Shown here piece by piece: positions 54,761 through 63,664 of a DNA stretch of 64,000 nt (its first letter is position 1; every line of letters starts with the position of its first letter). This DNA comes from Ruminococcus sp. (GTDB taxonomy: Bacteria > Bacillota > Clostridia > Oscillospirales > Ruminococcaceae), in NCBI GenBank assembly GCA_015066935.1, contig SVNK01000001.1, forward strand, positions 62,001-126,000, written 5' to 3'. Under the pieces are notes generated by a model. The model did not search any database and had not been told where the DNA came from. It saw nothing but the letters and a program-made list of their open reading frames with translations. The translations under genes and the position numbers were made by a program.

Positions 54761-54967
54761 TTACTTTTCTACTATAATAGCACAGTCGGGGCACATCATT
54801 GCACACATTGCACAGCTGATGCAAGCAGCTTCGTCGGTGCATTCAGCGTAGAAATAGCCTTTCTTGTTGCGCTTTTCCTTCTGAAGAGCAACGATACCCT
54901 TGGGACAGGCAGCAGTACAGAGTCCGCAGCCTTTACAGCGCTCGGTTATAACCGTCATTTTTGCCAT
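54761..54967 (-). CDS. 2-oxoacid:ferredoxin oxidoreductase, delta (ferredoxin-like) subunit
   Basis: 68 aa with two 4Fe-4S motifs: CKGCGLCTAACPKG and CISCAMCAMMCPDC. First gene of the four-subunit operon. The start at 54967 is nine bases from GGGAG. It passes electrons from the TPP subunit to ferredoxin. Confidence 0.93.
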   Translation of the reverse strand: MAKMTVITERCKGCGLCTAACPKGIVALQKEKRNKKGYFYAECTDEAACISCAMCAMMCPDCAIIVEK

Positions 54968-55073
54968 TTGACACACTCCCTTCGGTTAAGGCTCGCCGCA
55001 CATTCTCTGCACGGTACCGCCTGAATTTGTATAACCACGCACAAGGTTGTGCGGTGTTTTAACTTATGTTGAA

Positions 55074-55730
55074 TCAGCCCCATACAGGCTTCACATAAAC
55101 CTTTGCGGCAAAAACATCACCGCTGTCTGAAAGCTCGGCACACTCCTCCGGATACACCGTGAATGCAACAGGCAGTCCCGTTTTCCGTGAGATTTCCTCG
55201 GCAAATGGTCTTGACTCCTCAATGATTCCGACAGTTGTTTCACAGCCGAGATTCGTGTTGTTCACGATTGCCGTATGCTTCATTCGTGCAGCAGCCTCAA
55301 TCTCGTACATAAGCGCAGCGGCTTCGTCGGGAGAAGCTGTAAGATAGCGTCTTTGGTTCACGACGTAGAACATTTCAACATCTTCGCCGTAGCCTGATAA
55401 AGCCTCTGCAAAGCGTCCCAGTGCAACCGCACCCGCATCGTCTCCGCCTACATCAATGATAAGATGTCCGTCAGCCTCGGCGATATGCTGCACGTCGAAC
55501 TGTATCGACGGAATATCAAGGTTGCTGTTTGCGAAGTCCGAAGCAATGAGCTTTATCCCCTTTTCCTCAAAAAGCTGACCAAAATCGGCTGTGCGAAAGT
55601 AGGGATTTACTATATCAAGGTCCACAACCGTGACGGTGTTGCCCTCATCGGCTGATTTTACGGCAAGATTTACGGAAAGATTGGTCTTTCCGCTTCCGTA
55701 GTGACCTGTAACAATTGTGATTTTCTTCAT
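55074..55730 (-). CDS. SIMIBI-class P-loop ATPase (ParA/CooC-like)
   Basis: 218 aa. Walker A GHYGSGKT at residues 9-16 and switch DLDIVNPYFRTADF around 40-53; LIIDVGGDDAGAVALG is Walker B-like. It lacks the deviant KGG signature Lys of ParA. It lies 107 bases upstream of the oxidoreductase operon on the same strand, and a hairpin (CCGCACAA/TTGTGCGTGG, about 55032-55054) lies between. A role in metal-cluster or cofactor insertion for the oxidoreductase is possible but is inference. Confidence 0.8.
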   Translation of the reverse strand: MKKITIVTGHYGSGKTNLSVNLAVKSADEGNTVTVVDLDIVNPYFRTADFGQLFEEKGIKLIASDFANSNLDIPSIQFDVQHIAEADGHLIIDVGGDDAGAVALGRFAEALSGYGEDVEMFYVVNQRRYLTASPDEAAALMYEIEAAARMKHTAIVNNTNLGCETTVGIIEESRPFAEEISRKTGLPVAFTVYPEECAELSDSGDVFAAKVYVKPVWG

Positions 55731-55780
55731 AATTACCTCTCATCTGAAAGATTTCAGCGATTTAAAGAACTATATCTTAT

Positions 55781-55809
55781 ATTATAACACATACCGTCCG
55801 TAATTGCAA
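55781..55809 (-). promoter_or_regulatory. Promoter of the P-loop ATPase gene
   Basis: Minus-strand TTGCAA (55804-55809) and TATAAT (55781-55786), spacer 17, with a 50-nt leader. It may also drive the oxidoreductase genes. Confidence 0.8.
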
Positions 55810-55872
55810 GAAAAAATTTTCGGAAGTAACGGAAAACTATTCCATCACCACTTTCCTTCAGAAAAATGAAAA

Positions 55873-56177
55873 CCTGCCTGCCATATGTGTACTGTACATA
55901 TAGAAGTATTACATGTAATTATCGGGGGAAACCTTTCTGAGGAAAGGTTCTCCCCCGAACCCCCTTCCAAAGACTTTTAATACAAATTTCAGCCCGATAG
56001 AGTGCATATACCAGATGAACACGGAGTTCAGAAATTACTGGATGCACCCTATCGGGCTGAAATTTCATACTGAAAGTTTTAGGAAAGGAGTTTGAGGAAG
56101 AACCCTTTTTCAAAAGGGTTTTCCTCAATAACCACCGTAAATACTTCTGTACGGACAATACCCTTATGGAGGGCAGG
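55873..56177. repeat. 305-bp palindromic element, copy 2
   Basis: Same organisation as 8647-8956. The ends CCTGCCTGCCATATG and CTTATGGAGGGCAGG match, each arm has its hairpin (AACCTTTCTGAGGAAAGGTT, AACCCTTTTTCAAAAGGGTT), and the central stem AGCCCGATAG...CTATCGGGCT is closed by TGAAC/GTTCA. Stem bases differ from copy 1 in a paired way (CCCTATAGGG-type against CCCGATAG with CTATCGGG). It fills the gap between the P-loop gene promoter and the acpP stop, and may act as terminator for acpP. Confidence 0.8.
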
Positions 56178-56201
56178 AAGTCCTTTTCAGAGAAAGCGGA
56201 A

Positions 56202-56441
56202 TCAGTCCTCTGCCTCAGCGTTCTTCTCGATGTAGTTAGCGATATCGCCTACTGTCTTGATTTCCTCAACAGCCTCATCGGGGATAGAAAGATCGAACTC
56301 GTCCTCTATAGTAGTGATAAGGTCAACGATGTCGAGTGAATCTGCACCGAGATCGTCCTGGATGTTAGCCTCAGCAGTTACCTCATCTTCGTCAACACCG
56401 AGCTGTTCAGCAATAATGCCCTTGAGCTTTTCAATAATCAT
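56202..56441 (-). CDS. acpP: Acyl carrier protein
   Basis: 79 aa, very acidic. Ser35 in [10 protein letters not shown] is the phosphopantetheine site. It carries growing acyl chains for the Fab enzymes encoded upstream. It is the last gene of the operon here, in contrast to operons where acpP is early. AAGGAGG precedes the start. Confidence 0.97.
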   Translation of the reverse strand: MIIEKLKGIIAEQLGVDEDEVTAEANIQDDLGADSLDIVDLITTIEDEFDLSIPDEAVEEIKTVGDIANYIEKNAEAED

Positions 56442-56498
56442 TATAAATTTCCTCCTTGTATATTTATATACGGTGTTACCCGTAAGTATAAAAACGGC

Positions 56499-57305
56499 TT
56501 ATTCTGTGAACTCACCGATTTTTCTAAATTTAGTATAGCGTTCTTTCAGCAAAACGTCAATATCTTTTTGACATTTTTCAGGTATTTTTTTAGACAAATA
56601 TTCCTTTATATTTTCCGAAATTTTGTCTATATCGTTGTGGGCGCCTCCGAGAGGCTCCTCGATAATAGCCTCAGCGACTCCCATTTCAACCATGTCTTCG
56701 GCTGTAATACGCATAATTTCGCAGGCTTCCTGCTCACGTGAAGCGTCCTTCCAGAGGATACTTGCGAAGCCTCTGGGTGAGAGTACGGAATACTGAGCGT
56801 TCTCAAGCATTGCAAGCTCGTCGCATACTCCGAGTGCAAGAGCACCGCCGCTTCCTGCCTCTCCGAGTACAATTGAGATAATCGGAGTGCGAAGCGTCAT
56901 GAACTCTGCAATATTCTTGGCAATAGCCTCGCCCATACCTCTCTCCTCGGCAGCAATTCCGCAGAAAGCTCCGGGAGTATCAATGAAGCAGATAATGGGT
57001 CTGTGGAACTTCTCTGCCTGTCTTGCAAGACGAAGTGCCTTTCTGTAGCCTTCGGGATGAGGCATAGCGAAGTTGCACTCCTTGTTCTCATTGATATTTC
57101 TTCCCTTTACCATTGAAATAATTGTTACGGGAATATTGTTGAGACGTGCAATTCCGCCGAAAATCGCCTTATCGTCGCCGAAAAGCCTGTCGCCGTGCAT
57201 TTCGTAGTAGTCGGTAAAGATAAGCGGAATATATTCTCTGATGGTGGGTCTGTCCTTAACGTGGATAAGCTGAAGACGTTCCCATGCGGTTTTTTTCTCG
57301 TCCAT
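56499..57305 (-). CDS. accA: Acetyl-CoA carboxylase carboxyltransferase, alpha subunit
   Basis: 268 aa, shorter at the N-terminus than the E. coli protein (319) as usual in Clostridia. FIDTPGAFCGIAAEERGMGE and GEAGSGGALALGVCDE are active-site signatures. It pairs with AccD, whose gene ends three bases before. Confidence 0.97.
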   Translation of the reverse strand: MDEKKTAWERLQLIHVKDRPTIREYIPLIFTDYYEMHGDRLFGDDKAIFGGIARLNNIPVTIISMVKGRNINENKECNFAMPHPEGYRKALRLARQAEKFHRPIICFIDTPGAFCGIAAEERGMGEAIAKNIAEFMTLRTPIISIVLGEAGSGGALALGVCDELAMLENAQYSVLSPRGFASILWKDASREQEACEIMRITAEDMVEMGVAEAIIEEPLGGAHNDIDKISENIKEYLSKKIPEKCQKDIDVLLKERYTKFRKIGEFTE

Positions 57306-57308
57306 AGC

Positions 57309-58154
57309 TCAGACCTCCTTCTTATTGTATCCGTGAAGCTTCAGCAGATGAGACAGCACGCTTCTCATTTTTCTTCGCTCGACAATCATGTCAACAAAGC
57401 CCTTGTCCTGCTGGAACTCGGCAAGCTGGAAGCCTTCCGGAAGTCTCTGGCGGATTGTATCCTCGATAACACGTCTGCCTGCAAATCCCACAAGAACCTT
57501 CGGCTCTGCAATAATGATGTCGCCGAGTGACGCAAAACTCGCAGTAACTCCGCCTGTAGTGGGGTCTGTAAGTACGGGAATGTAGAGTCCGCCGTTGTCG
57601 CTGTGGAGCTTTACCGCACCGGAGGTCTTTGCCATCTGCATAAGAGAGACGATTCCCTCCTGCATACGTGCACCGCCAGAACATGTGAACATTACTACGG
57701 GGAGATTGTGCTCCGTTGCATACTCAAACGCACGGGCAACCTTCTCGCCCACAACGCTTCCCATGCTTCCCATAAGAAAACGTGAGTCCATTACTCCGAG
57801 GACACATTCCGAACCTTTGATTGTCGCCGTACCCGTAATAATCGCCTCGCTGAGGCCTGTGCTTTCGCTGCTCTGTCTGAGCTTGCTCTCGTATTCGGGG
57901 AAGTTTATCGGATTTCCGCTTCTCAGCTTTGAATCAAGCTCCCTGAAGCTGTCCTTATCGGCAGTGATAGCGATTCTCTCCTGAGCCGAAAGTCTTCCGT
58001 GATAGCCGCACTTCGGACATATACGGCGGCGCTCCTCATACTGGATAAGCGGAGAAAGCTCCTGACAGCGGGGACATTTGAACATCGGCGGCTTATATTC
58101 ATCGTCGCCGTCATTGAATCGTTTCTTTACGACCTTAAAAAAATCTTCAAGCAT
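57309..58154 (-). CDS. accD: Acetyl-CoA carboxylase carboxyltransferase, beta subunit
   Basis: 281 aa. N-terminal zinc ribbon (CPRCQELS and CPKCGYH, about 24-46) and crotonase-fold core with VVMFTCSGGARMQEGI and TDPTTGGVTASFASLGD. It transfers carboxyl from biotin to acetyl-CoA with AccA. Confidence 0.97.
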   Translation of the reverse strand: MLEDFFKVVKKRFNDGDDEYKPPMFKCPRCQELSPLIQYEERRRICPKCGYHGRLSAQERIAITADKDSFRELDSKLRSGNPINFPEYESKLRQSSESTGLSEAIITGTATIKGSECVLGVMDSRFLMGSMGSVVGEKVARAFEYATEHNLPVVMFTCSGGARMQEGIVSLMQMAKTSGAVKLHSDNGGLYIPVLTDPTTGGVTASFASLGDIIIAEPKVLVGFAGRRVIEDTIRQRLPEGFQLAEFQQDKGFVDMIVERRKMRSVLSHLLKLHGYNKKEV

Positions 58155-58169
58155 TTATTTCACCGTCAA

Positions 58170-59522
58170 TCAATCTTTTTTCTCTTTCATATAGCGGCCA
58201 AGGAAGCCGTTATCGTAATTTCCGCTTCTGAAATCGGGGTGTCTTATGATTTCAAGCTGGAAATCAATATTCGTATCAACGCCCTCGACGATAAACTCGG
58301 CAAGCGCCCATTTCATCTTTGTTATAGCGTCGTCACGGTCAGAGCCGTGTACGATGAGCTTGCTTATCATCGAATCATAGTGCGGAGTTATCGTATACCC
58401 CTGATAAACGGCTCCGTCGATTCTCACGCCCGGACCGCCCGGAACGTAAAGAGCCGTAATCGTACCGGGTGAGGGTCTGAAATCAAGCTGCGGATTCTCC
58501 GCATTGATACGGCACTCTATAGCGTGACCTGTCATGGTGACGTCCTCCTGCTTTATGCTGAGGGGAAGGTCTGCCGCAATCTCAATCTGAGCCTTTACGA
58601 GGTCAAAGCCTGTGACCTCCTCGGTAATCGGGTGCTCAACCTGAATACGTGTATTCATCTCCATGAAGTAGAAGTCCCTGTTTTCATCAACGAGGAACTC
58701 TATTGTGCCGACGTTGTAGTATCCGCACTCTCTTGCAGCTGTAACGGCTGCCTCGCCCATTTTCCTGCGAAGCTCAGGCGTTACTATCGGACTCGGACAC
58801 TCCTCAAGCACTTTCTGGTTGCGTCGCTGCATTGAGCAGTCACGCTCGCCGAGATATATGCAGTTTCCGTGCTTGTCAGCCACTATCTGGATTTCAACAT
58901 GATGCGGATTCACGAGGAATTTCTCGATATAAACGGAATCGTCACCGAAGAAATTCTTTGCTTCCTGCTGTGCAGCCGTCATCTGTGCTTCAAGCTCGTC
59001 GGCATTTTCAACACGGCGTATACCACGTCCGCCTCCGCCTGCGGAAGCCTTTACAAGTACGGGGTAACCTGCCTTGTAAGCGATTTTTTTCGCTTCAGCC
59101 AGATCAGAAACCACTCCCTTAGAGCCGGGAATTACGGGAACTCCGGCAGCTGCCATTGTCTCCTTTGCAGCCGCCTTGTCACCGAGCATTTCTATTGATT
59201 TATATGACGGTCCGATGAAAACTATCCCGAATTTCTCGCACAGACGTGCAAATTCAGCGTTCTCCGAAAGAAATCCGAAGCCCGGATGAATAGCCTCAGC
59301 ACCCGTGTTGAGGGCAGCCTGAATAATTGCATTCATATTCAGATAGCTGTCCTTTGTTGCGGCAGGTCCTATGCAGACAGCCTCATCGGCAATCTGTGCA
59401 TGAAGGGAATTCCTGTCCGCCGTTGAATACACCGCAACGCACCTTACGCCAAGTTCACGGCAGGCTCTTATAATGCGGACCGCTATTTCGCCTCGGTTTG
59501 CTATCAATACTTTTTTGAACAT
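58170..59522 (-). CDS. accC: Acetyl-CoA carboxylase, biotin carboxylase subunit
   Basis: 450 aa. ATP-grasp enzyme starting MFKKVLIANRGEIAVRI; KASAGGGGRGIRRV is the Gly-rich loop and EMNTRIQVEHPITEE the active site. Two starts are possible: an ATGA overlap with fabZ (59531) and the ATG at 59522, which is correctly spaced from AAGGG and preferred. Confidence 0.96.
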   Translation of the reverse strand: MFKKVLIANRGEIAVRIIRACRELGVRCVAVYSTADRNSLHAQIADEAVCIGPAATKDSYLNMNAIIQAALNTGAEAIHPGFGFLSENAEFARLCEKFGIVFIGPSYKSIEMLGDKAAAKETMAAAGVPVIPGSKGVVSDLAEAKKIAYKAGYPVLVKASAGGGGRGIRRVENADELEAQMTAAQQEAKNFFGDDSVYIEKFLVNPHHVEIQIVADKHGNCIYLGERDCSMQRRNQKVLEECPSPIVTPELRRKMGEAAVTAARECGYYNVGTIEFLVDENRDFYFMEMNTRIQVEHPITEEVTGFDLVKAQIEIAADLPLSIKQEDVTMTGHAIECRINAENPQLDFRPSPGTITALYVPGGPGVRIDGAVYQGYTITPHYDSMISKLIVHGSDRDDAITKMKWALAEFIVEGVDTNIDFQLEIIRHPDFRSGNYDNGFLGRYMKEKKD

Positions 59523-59527
59523 TTTAC

Positions 59528-59977
59528 TCATCCCTTACTGCCGTCTGCAACGATAAATGTGATTTCACAGGAAACGGCTTTTTCTCCGTTGACCGTAGCA
59601 AGTGCCTTTCCTGTTCCGACGGGTCCTCTCTGACGGATAATCTCAACCTCAAGGTCAAGCACGTCGCCCGGAACAACCTGTCTGCGGAACTTTGCCTTGT
59701 CGATACCGCCGAAAAGTCCGATTTTACCCTTGTGCTCGGGCATTGAAAGCATACATACTGCTCCTGCCTGTGCGAGCATCTCTACAATGAGAACTCCGGG
59801 AGTTACGGGGTAATTCGGGAAATGTCCCTTGAACCAGAAGTCGTCCTCTTTGATATATTTTCTTGCCTTAACCTTTGAACCAAGCTCCATTTCGAGTATC
59901 TCGTCGATAAGGAGGAACGGGTCACGATGGGGAATGACTTCCATAATCTGTTCTTTGTTCATCAATACATCAGCCAT
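59528..59977 (-). CDS. fabZ: 3-hydroxyacyl-ACP dehydratase
   Basis: 149 aa hot-dog fold. Catalytic His in IPHRDPFLLID (about 19) and Glu in HFPNYPVTPGVLIVEMLAQ (about 68). The start at 59977 lies seven bases from GGGAGG; an in-frame codon at 59998 overlaps accB and is rejected. Confidence 0.97.
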   Translation of the reverse strand: MADVLMNKEQIMEVIPHRDPFLLIDEILEMELGSKVKARKYIKEDDFWFKGHFPNYPVTPGVLIVEMLAQAGAVCMLSMPEHKGKIGLFGGIDKAKFRRQVVPGDVLDLEVEIIRQRGPVGTGKALATVNGEKAVSCEITFIVADGSKG

Positions 59978-59990
59978 TGCTATGCCTCCC

Positions 59991-60467
59991 TTACTCAATA
60001 ATCATGACGGGCTGCTCAAACTCAACAGCCTGACCGTCTGAAACGAGAATCTCCTTCACTGTACCGTCGAACTCCGACTGAATCTCGTTCATAAGCTTCA
60101 TGGATTCGATAATCATGATAACGTCGCCCTTCTTTACGGTATCTCCGATGCGTACAAACGGAGCCTTGTCAGGGGCAGGAGCTGCATAGAATGTTCCTAC
60201 AATGGGTGATTTAACCACGTTTCCGCTTGACTGCTGCGGAGCTTCGGCAGATACTGCACCGCCGTCCTGAACGGGAGCAGCTGTCTGTGCAGCCATTGCA
60301 GGCATTGCAAACGGAATTGCCGGTGCAGGCGGTGTACTCTTTCTGCCTTTTACAGTTACCTTACTGTCGCCGTTTTCGATTGTGATTTCCGAGAGATCAC
60401 TGCTGCGGACAATTTCCGCAAGCTTTTCAATAGCCTCGATACTGATCTGATCATAAATTTTTTCCAT
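59991..60467 (-). CDS. accB: Biotin carboxyl carrier protein
   Basis: 158 aa. The biotinyl Lys is about residue 124 in ESMKLMNEI. An Ala/Pro/Gln-rich linker (about 45-85) joins it to the N-terminal helix. It is 12 bases after fabF. Confidence 0.97.
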   Translation of the reverse strand: MEKIYDQISIEAIEKLAEIVRSSDLSEITIENGDSKVTVKGRKSTPPAPAIPFAMPAMAAQTAAPVQDGGAVSAEAPQQSSGNVVKSPIVGTFYAAPAPDKAPFVRIGDTVKKGDVIMIIESMKLMNEIQSEFDGTVKEILVSDGQAVEFEQPVMIIE

Positions 60468-60479
60468 GGTAGCTCCTCC

Positions 60480-61736
60480 TTAATCCGTAACCTTTTTGAA
60501 GCAAAGTGTGGCGTTATGTCCGCCGAAGCCCAGTGAATTCGAAAGGACTGCTCTTACTTCCTGATTAATATTGCCGTCTGTGCAGTAATTGAGGTCACAT
60601 TCCTCGTCGGGAACCTTGTATCCGACTGTTGCGTGAATAAAGCCTTCCTCTATCGACTTCGCACATACAACAGCTTCAACTGCTCCCGCTGCACCGAGAA
60701 GATGTCCTATCATTGATTTTGTGGAGCTTATCTTCACGTTTTCAGCTTCGTCACCGAAAGCAACCTTGATTGCAGTTGTTTCGTACTTGTCGTTGAGACC
60801 CGTTGAAGTTCCGTGAGCGTTGATGTAGTCCACATCGGAGGGAGTAAGACCTGCCTCCTGCATTGCGATTTTCATGCCCATTCCCGCAGCTTCACCCGTA
60901 GGCATGGGAGATGTCATATGATAGCCGTCGCAGGTAGCTCCGTATCCGCCGATTTCAGCGTAAATCTTCGCACCTCTTGCCTTGGCGTGCTCGTACTCCT
61001 CAAGAACGAGGATACCGCTTCCCTCTCCGAGAACAAATCCGTTTCTCTCCTTATCGAATGGTACGGACGCTCTTGAGAGGTCGCCGCTTTTGGAAAGTGC
61101 CTTCATATTGGCAAATCCGCCGAGTGTGAATTCCTCATTTGTACTCTCGGTACCGCCTGCGATACAGACATCAAGATAGCCGTCCTTGATTTTGCGGAAA
61201 GCCTCGCCGATTGCGTGGGTTCCCGAAGCACATGCAGATGAAACGTCGAAATTTGCTCCCCTGAAGCCTGTCTTCATGGAGATTGTACCTGCTGCCATGT
61301 TGCTTATCATCATCGGAATAAAGAATACAGAGATTCTTCCGGGACCCTTTTCAAGAAATTTTTCATGCTCTGAGAGTGTCAGGTCGATTCCGCCTATGCC
61401 CGAACCAACGATAACACCTGCTCTGTACGGGTCCACGTCGGAGAAGTCCGAACCGGCGTCTTTTATAGCCTCGTGTGCTGCGACAACGGCAAACTTCGTG
61501 AACCTGTCCATACGTCTTGCTTCCTTTTTATCAAAGCAGTCCGCATAATCATAATAAGCTGTCTCGTCGAAATCGGTAACGGCTCCGCAGATTTTTACGC
61601 CGATACGCTCTGTATCGAAATGCTCTATCATAGAAAAGCCGATTTTATTTTCCTTAATGCCTTCCCAGAATTTCTCAACGCCTGTTCCAAGGGGAGTTAC
61701 TGCGCCGAGTCCTGTAATTACAACTCTTCTGCTCAT
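60480..61736 (-). CDS. fabF: Beta-ketoacyl-ACP synthase II
   Basis: 418 aa thiolase fold. Cys169 in SSACASGTHAIG with His in NAHGTSTGLNDKYE (about 309) and IGHLLGAAGAVE (about 345). Elongates acyl-ACP chains. The gap to fabG is 57 bases. Confidence 0.97.
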   Translation of the reverse strand: MSRRVVITGLGAVTPLGTGVEKFWEGIKENKIGFSMIEHFDTERIGVKICGAVTDFDETAYYDYADCFDKKEARRMDRFTKFAVVAAHEAIKDAGSDFSDVDPYRAGVIVGSGIGGIDLTLSEHEKFLEKGPGRISVFFIPMMISNMAAGTISMKTGFRGANFDVSSACASGTHAIGEAFRKIKDGYLDVCIAGGTESTNEEFTLGGFANMKALSKSGDLSRASVPFDKERNGFVLGEGSGILVLEEYEHAKARGAKIYAEIGGYGATCDGYHMTSPMPTGEAAGMGMKIAMQEAGLTPSDVDYINAHGTSTGLNDKYETTAIKVAFGDEAENVKISSTKSMIGHLLGAAGAVEAVVCAKSIEEGFIHATVGYKVPDEECDLNYCTDGNINQEVRAVLSNSLGFGGHNATLCFKKVTD

Positions 61737-61793
61737 AAAAATTCCTTTCGCTTTGTGAAAATTAATTTGTGCCGTAGTATGTCAACGGGTGGA

Positions 61794-62534
61794 TCACATT
61801 GAAAGTCCGCCCGAAATTTCTATAACCTGTCCCGTAACATATGATGAATCGTCGGAAACAAGGAACGATACAACAGATGCGATTTCCTCAGGCTCGCCGT
61901 AGCGTTTCAGTGCAACGGCATCAAGAAGCTTTGTCTTGATTTCGTCAGAGAGTGCGTCTGTCATTGGTGTATTGATAAAGCCCGGAGCTACTGCGTTGCA
62001 GGTGATATTCTTTCTGCCGTACTCCTTGGCGATTGTCTTTGTCATGCCGATTATTGCTGCCTTTGATGCGGAATAGTTCACCTGTCCGGGATTTCCGTAG
62101 AGTCCCGCAACGGACGATACATTGACGATTCTGCCATATTTCTGCTTCATCATTACGGGGCAGACGTGCTTGAGCATATTGTATACGCTCTTCTGGTTTA
62201 CAGCGATTACAGCGTCGTAGTCCTCCTCCTTCATACGTGCGAGGAGAGTGTCCTTTGTGATGCCTGCGTTGTTGATGAGAGCCTCTATACTGCCCATTTC
62301 CGCCTTGATTTTCTTCACCATTTCTTCACACTGACCGTAGTTCGAAACATCGGCAGCAAAACACTCTGCCTTCACTCCGAAGGCTCTGCACTCCTCTGCT
62401 ACTGCCTTTGCCTTGACTTCTGAATCCTCGCTCGGATAGTGGTTTATCGCCACATCGAAGCCGTCCTTTGCAAGTCTCTTTGCGATGCAGGCGCCGATTC
62501 CCTGTGATGCGCCCGTGATTAATGCTACTGCCAT
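61794..62534 (-). CDS. fabG: 3-oxoacyl-ACP reductase
   Basis: 246 aa SDR. NADPH loop TGASQGIG at about 7-14; catalytic Ser140/141, Tyr154 and Lys158 (NVSSVAG, YSASK). ATG 62534 follows GGAGG. A fragment of this gene's 5' end is repeated at 63072-63164, so the region has been rearranged. Confidence 0.97.
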   Translation of the reverse strand: MAVALITGASQGIGACIAKRLAKDGFDVAINHYPSEDSEVKAKAVAEECRAFGVKAECFAADVSNYGQCEEMVKKIKAEMGSIEALINNAGITKDTLLARMKEEDYDAVIAVNQKSVYNMLKHVCPVMMKQKYGRIVNVSSVAGLYGNPGQVNYSASKAAIIGMTKTIAKEYGRKNITCNAVAPGFINTPMTDALSDEIKTKLLDAVALKRYGEPEEIASVVSFLVSDDSSYVTGQVIEISGGLSM

Positions 62535-62556
62535 TATTTTACCTCCGATTGTTTTT

Positions 62557-62838
62557 TTATTCAGTAACTTCAAATTCCAGAAAGATACGATTACATTTCC
62601 CGCAATACCCTGCCGAGTTATTTTCTATACCCCATGTCTGTATCGGAAACGACTTATCACATGTCTGGAAAAGCTTTTTTATACGATGCTTTTCATTCGC
62701 TTCAGTAGTTTTGTCAGAATAAAACTTCCCTTCCGCATCAATAAGATCAAAGATTGCACGTGGAGCCGGAAACTGTACTTTTCCCGTATCAAGCTCTCCG
62801 CCGCATATCGGACAGCATTTAAAGCTTATTTCCTCCAT
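62557..62838 (-). CDS. Small zinc-ribbon protein A
   Basis: 93 aa. Two cysteine pairs: CCPICGGEL near residue 9-15 and YCGKCNRIF near 78-84, likely one zinc site. It resembles the protein at 63181-63642 at both ends (EEISFK-CPICG / GEISFKYCPVCG; AGYCGKCNRI / AGYCEKCDRI), so the two are paralogues. Function unknown. It overlaps the DUF4177-like gene by one base and lies 22 bases before fabG. Confidence 0.75.
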   Translation of the reverse strand: MEEISFKCCPICGGELDTGKVQFPAPRAIFDLIDAEGKFYSDKTTEANEKHRIKKLFQTCDKSFPIQTWGIENNSAGYCGKCNRIFLEFEVTE

Positions 62839-63047
62839 TATAATTCTTCCCTTTCAAATACAAGGTCATAGAAAGTAACTTTACCATAGGAAGTCATCTC
62901 TATAGGAATCTGTCCCACAAAACGCCAGCCCTGTGAAGCCATTTCCGCTATAACAGTCCTATGTCCACGATAGCCGTCCTCCTTTGAGGTTACGTAACCG
63001 CCCTTCAGAAACTTGTATTCCATTCTGATAAATACATATCTTTTCAT
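62838..63047 (-). CDS. Small DUF4177-like protein
   Basis: 69 aa. YKFLKGGYVTSKEDGYRG and EMASQGWRFVGQIPIEM fit the small DUF4177 fold (GW-F pattern after a helix). Function unknown. AAAGGGA precedes ATG 63047. It sits between the fabG fragment and zinc-ribbon A. Confidence 0.65.
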   Translation of the reverse strand: MKRYVFIRMEYKFLKGGYVTSKEDGYRGHRTVIAEMASQGWRFVGQIPIEMTSYGKVTFYDLVFEREEL

Positions 63048-63071
63048 GGTAAATCCCTTTCCCCTATAATA

Positions 63072-63164
63072 TTACAATGGGACATCGAGGACGCCCTTTG
63101 CAAGTCTCTTTGCGATACAAGCGCCTATTCCCTGTGATGCGCCTGTTATAATTGCTGTTGCCAT
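63072..63164 (-). pseudogene. fabG: Duplicated 5' fragment of fabG
   Basis: ATG 63164 starts MATAIITGASQGIGACIAKR, nearly the same as fabG (MAVALITGASQGIGACIAKR), including an AAGG ribosome site. Similarity fades after about 28 codons and a stop comes at 63072. The nucleotide match continues in the non-coding flank on the start side. It is the remnant of a duplication, not a working reductase. Confidence 0.85.
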
Positions 63165-63180
63165 ATATATTTACCTTCGA

Positions 63181-63642
63181 TTATTCTTCATTTTCGTCAT
63201 CAGAATTATCCCATTCAACAAGACCATTCCATTCTTCATAAGGGTCATCTTCCTGTACATAAACATTTTCATCATTTATTGTACTTTCAGTTTCTTCGCA
63301 GTAATAATCCACATCATAAGTCGGAAGAGACTCTTCGCCAATTGGATTATAGCTTTCCCTTATTTCGATATCCGCAATAATTCTATCGCACTTTTCACAG
63401 TACCCCGCAGGAATACACGGCTGTTTAAATGCGGAAAAGCAAGTGCTTTTTGAGTAAGCAACCGAAAAAGCACTCTTTACGGGATGCTCTTTTTGGTATT
63501 GGATATCTTCTTCGCAATAAAAGAGAATTGTATCAGTAAAGCCGTTCATAACTCCGGGTTTTCTTGATACGGGAACTGATATTTTCCCCTCCTGAAGTTC
63601 ACTGCCACACACGGGACAGTATTTAAAACTTATTTCCCCCAT
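63181..63642 (-). CDS. Small zinc-ribbon protein B
   Basis: 153 aa. Same plan as zinc-ribbon A (YCPVCGSEL near residue 8-16; GYCEKCDRII near 85-95) plus an acidic C-terminal extension of about 55 residues (ESTINDENVYVQEDD). ATG 63642 follows GGGGG. It sits between fabK and the fabG fragment, so it occupies the original slot ahead of fabG. Confidence 0.75.
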   Translation of the reverse strand: MGEISFKYCPVCGSELQEGKISVPVSRKPGVMNGFTDTILFYCEEDIQYQKEHPVKSAFSVAYSKSTCFSAFKQPCIPAGYCEKCDRIIADIEIRESYNPIGEESLPTYDVDYYCEETESTINDENVYVQEDDPYEEWNGLVEWDNSDDENEE

Positions 63643-63664
63643 AATAATCCCCCGCTTGTATGGT

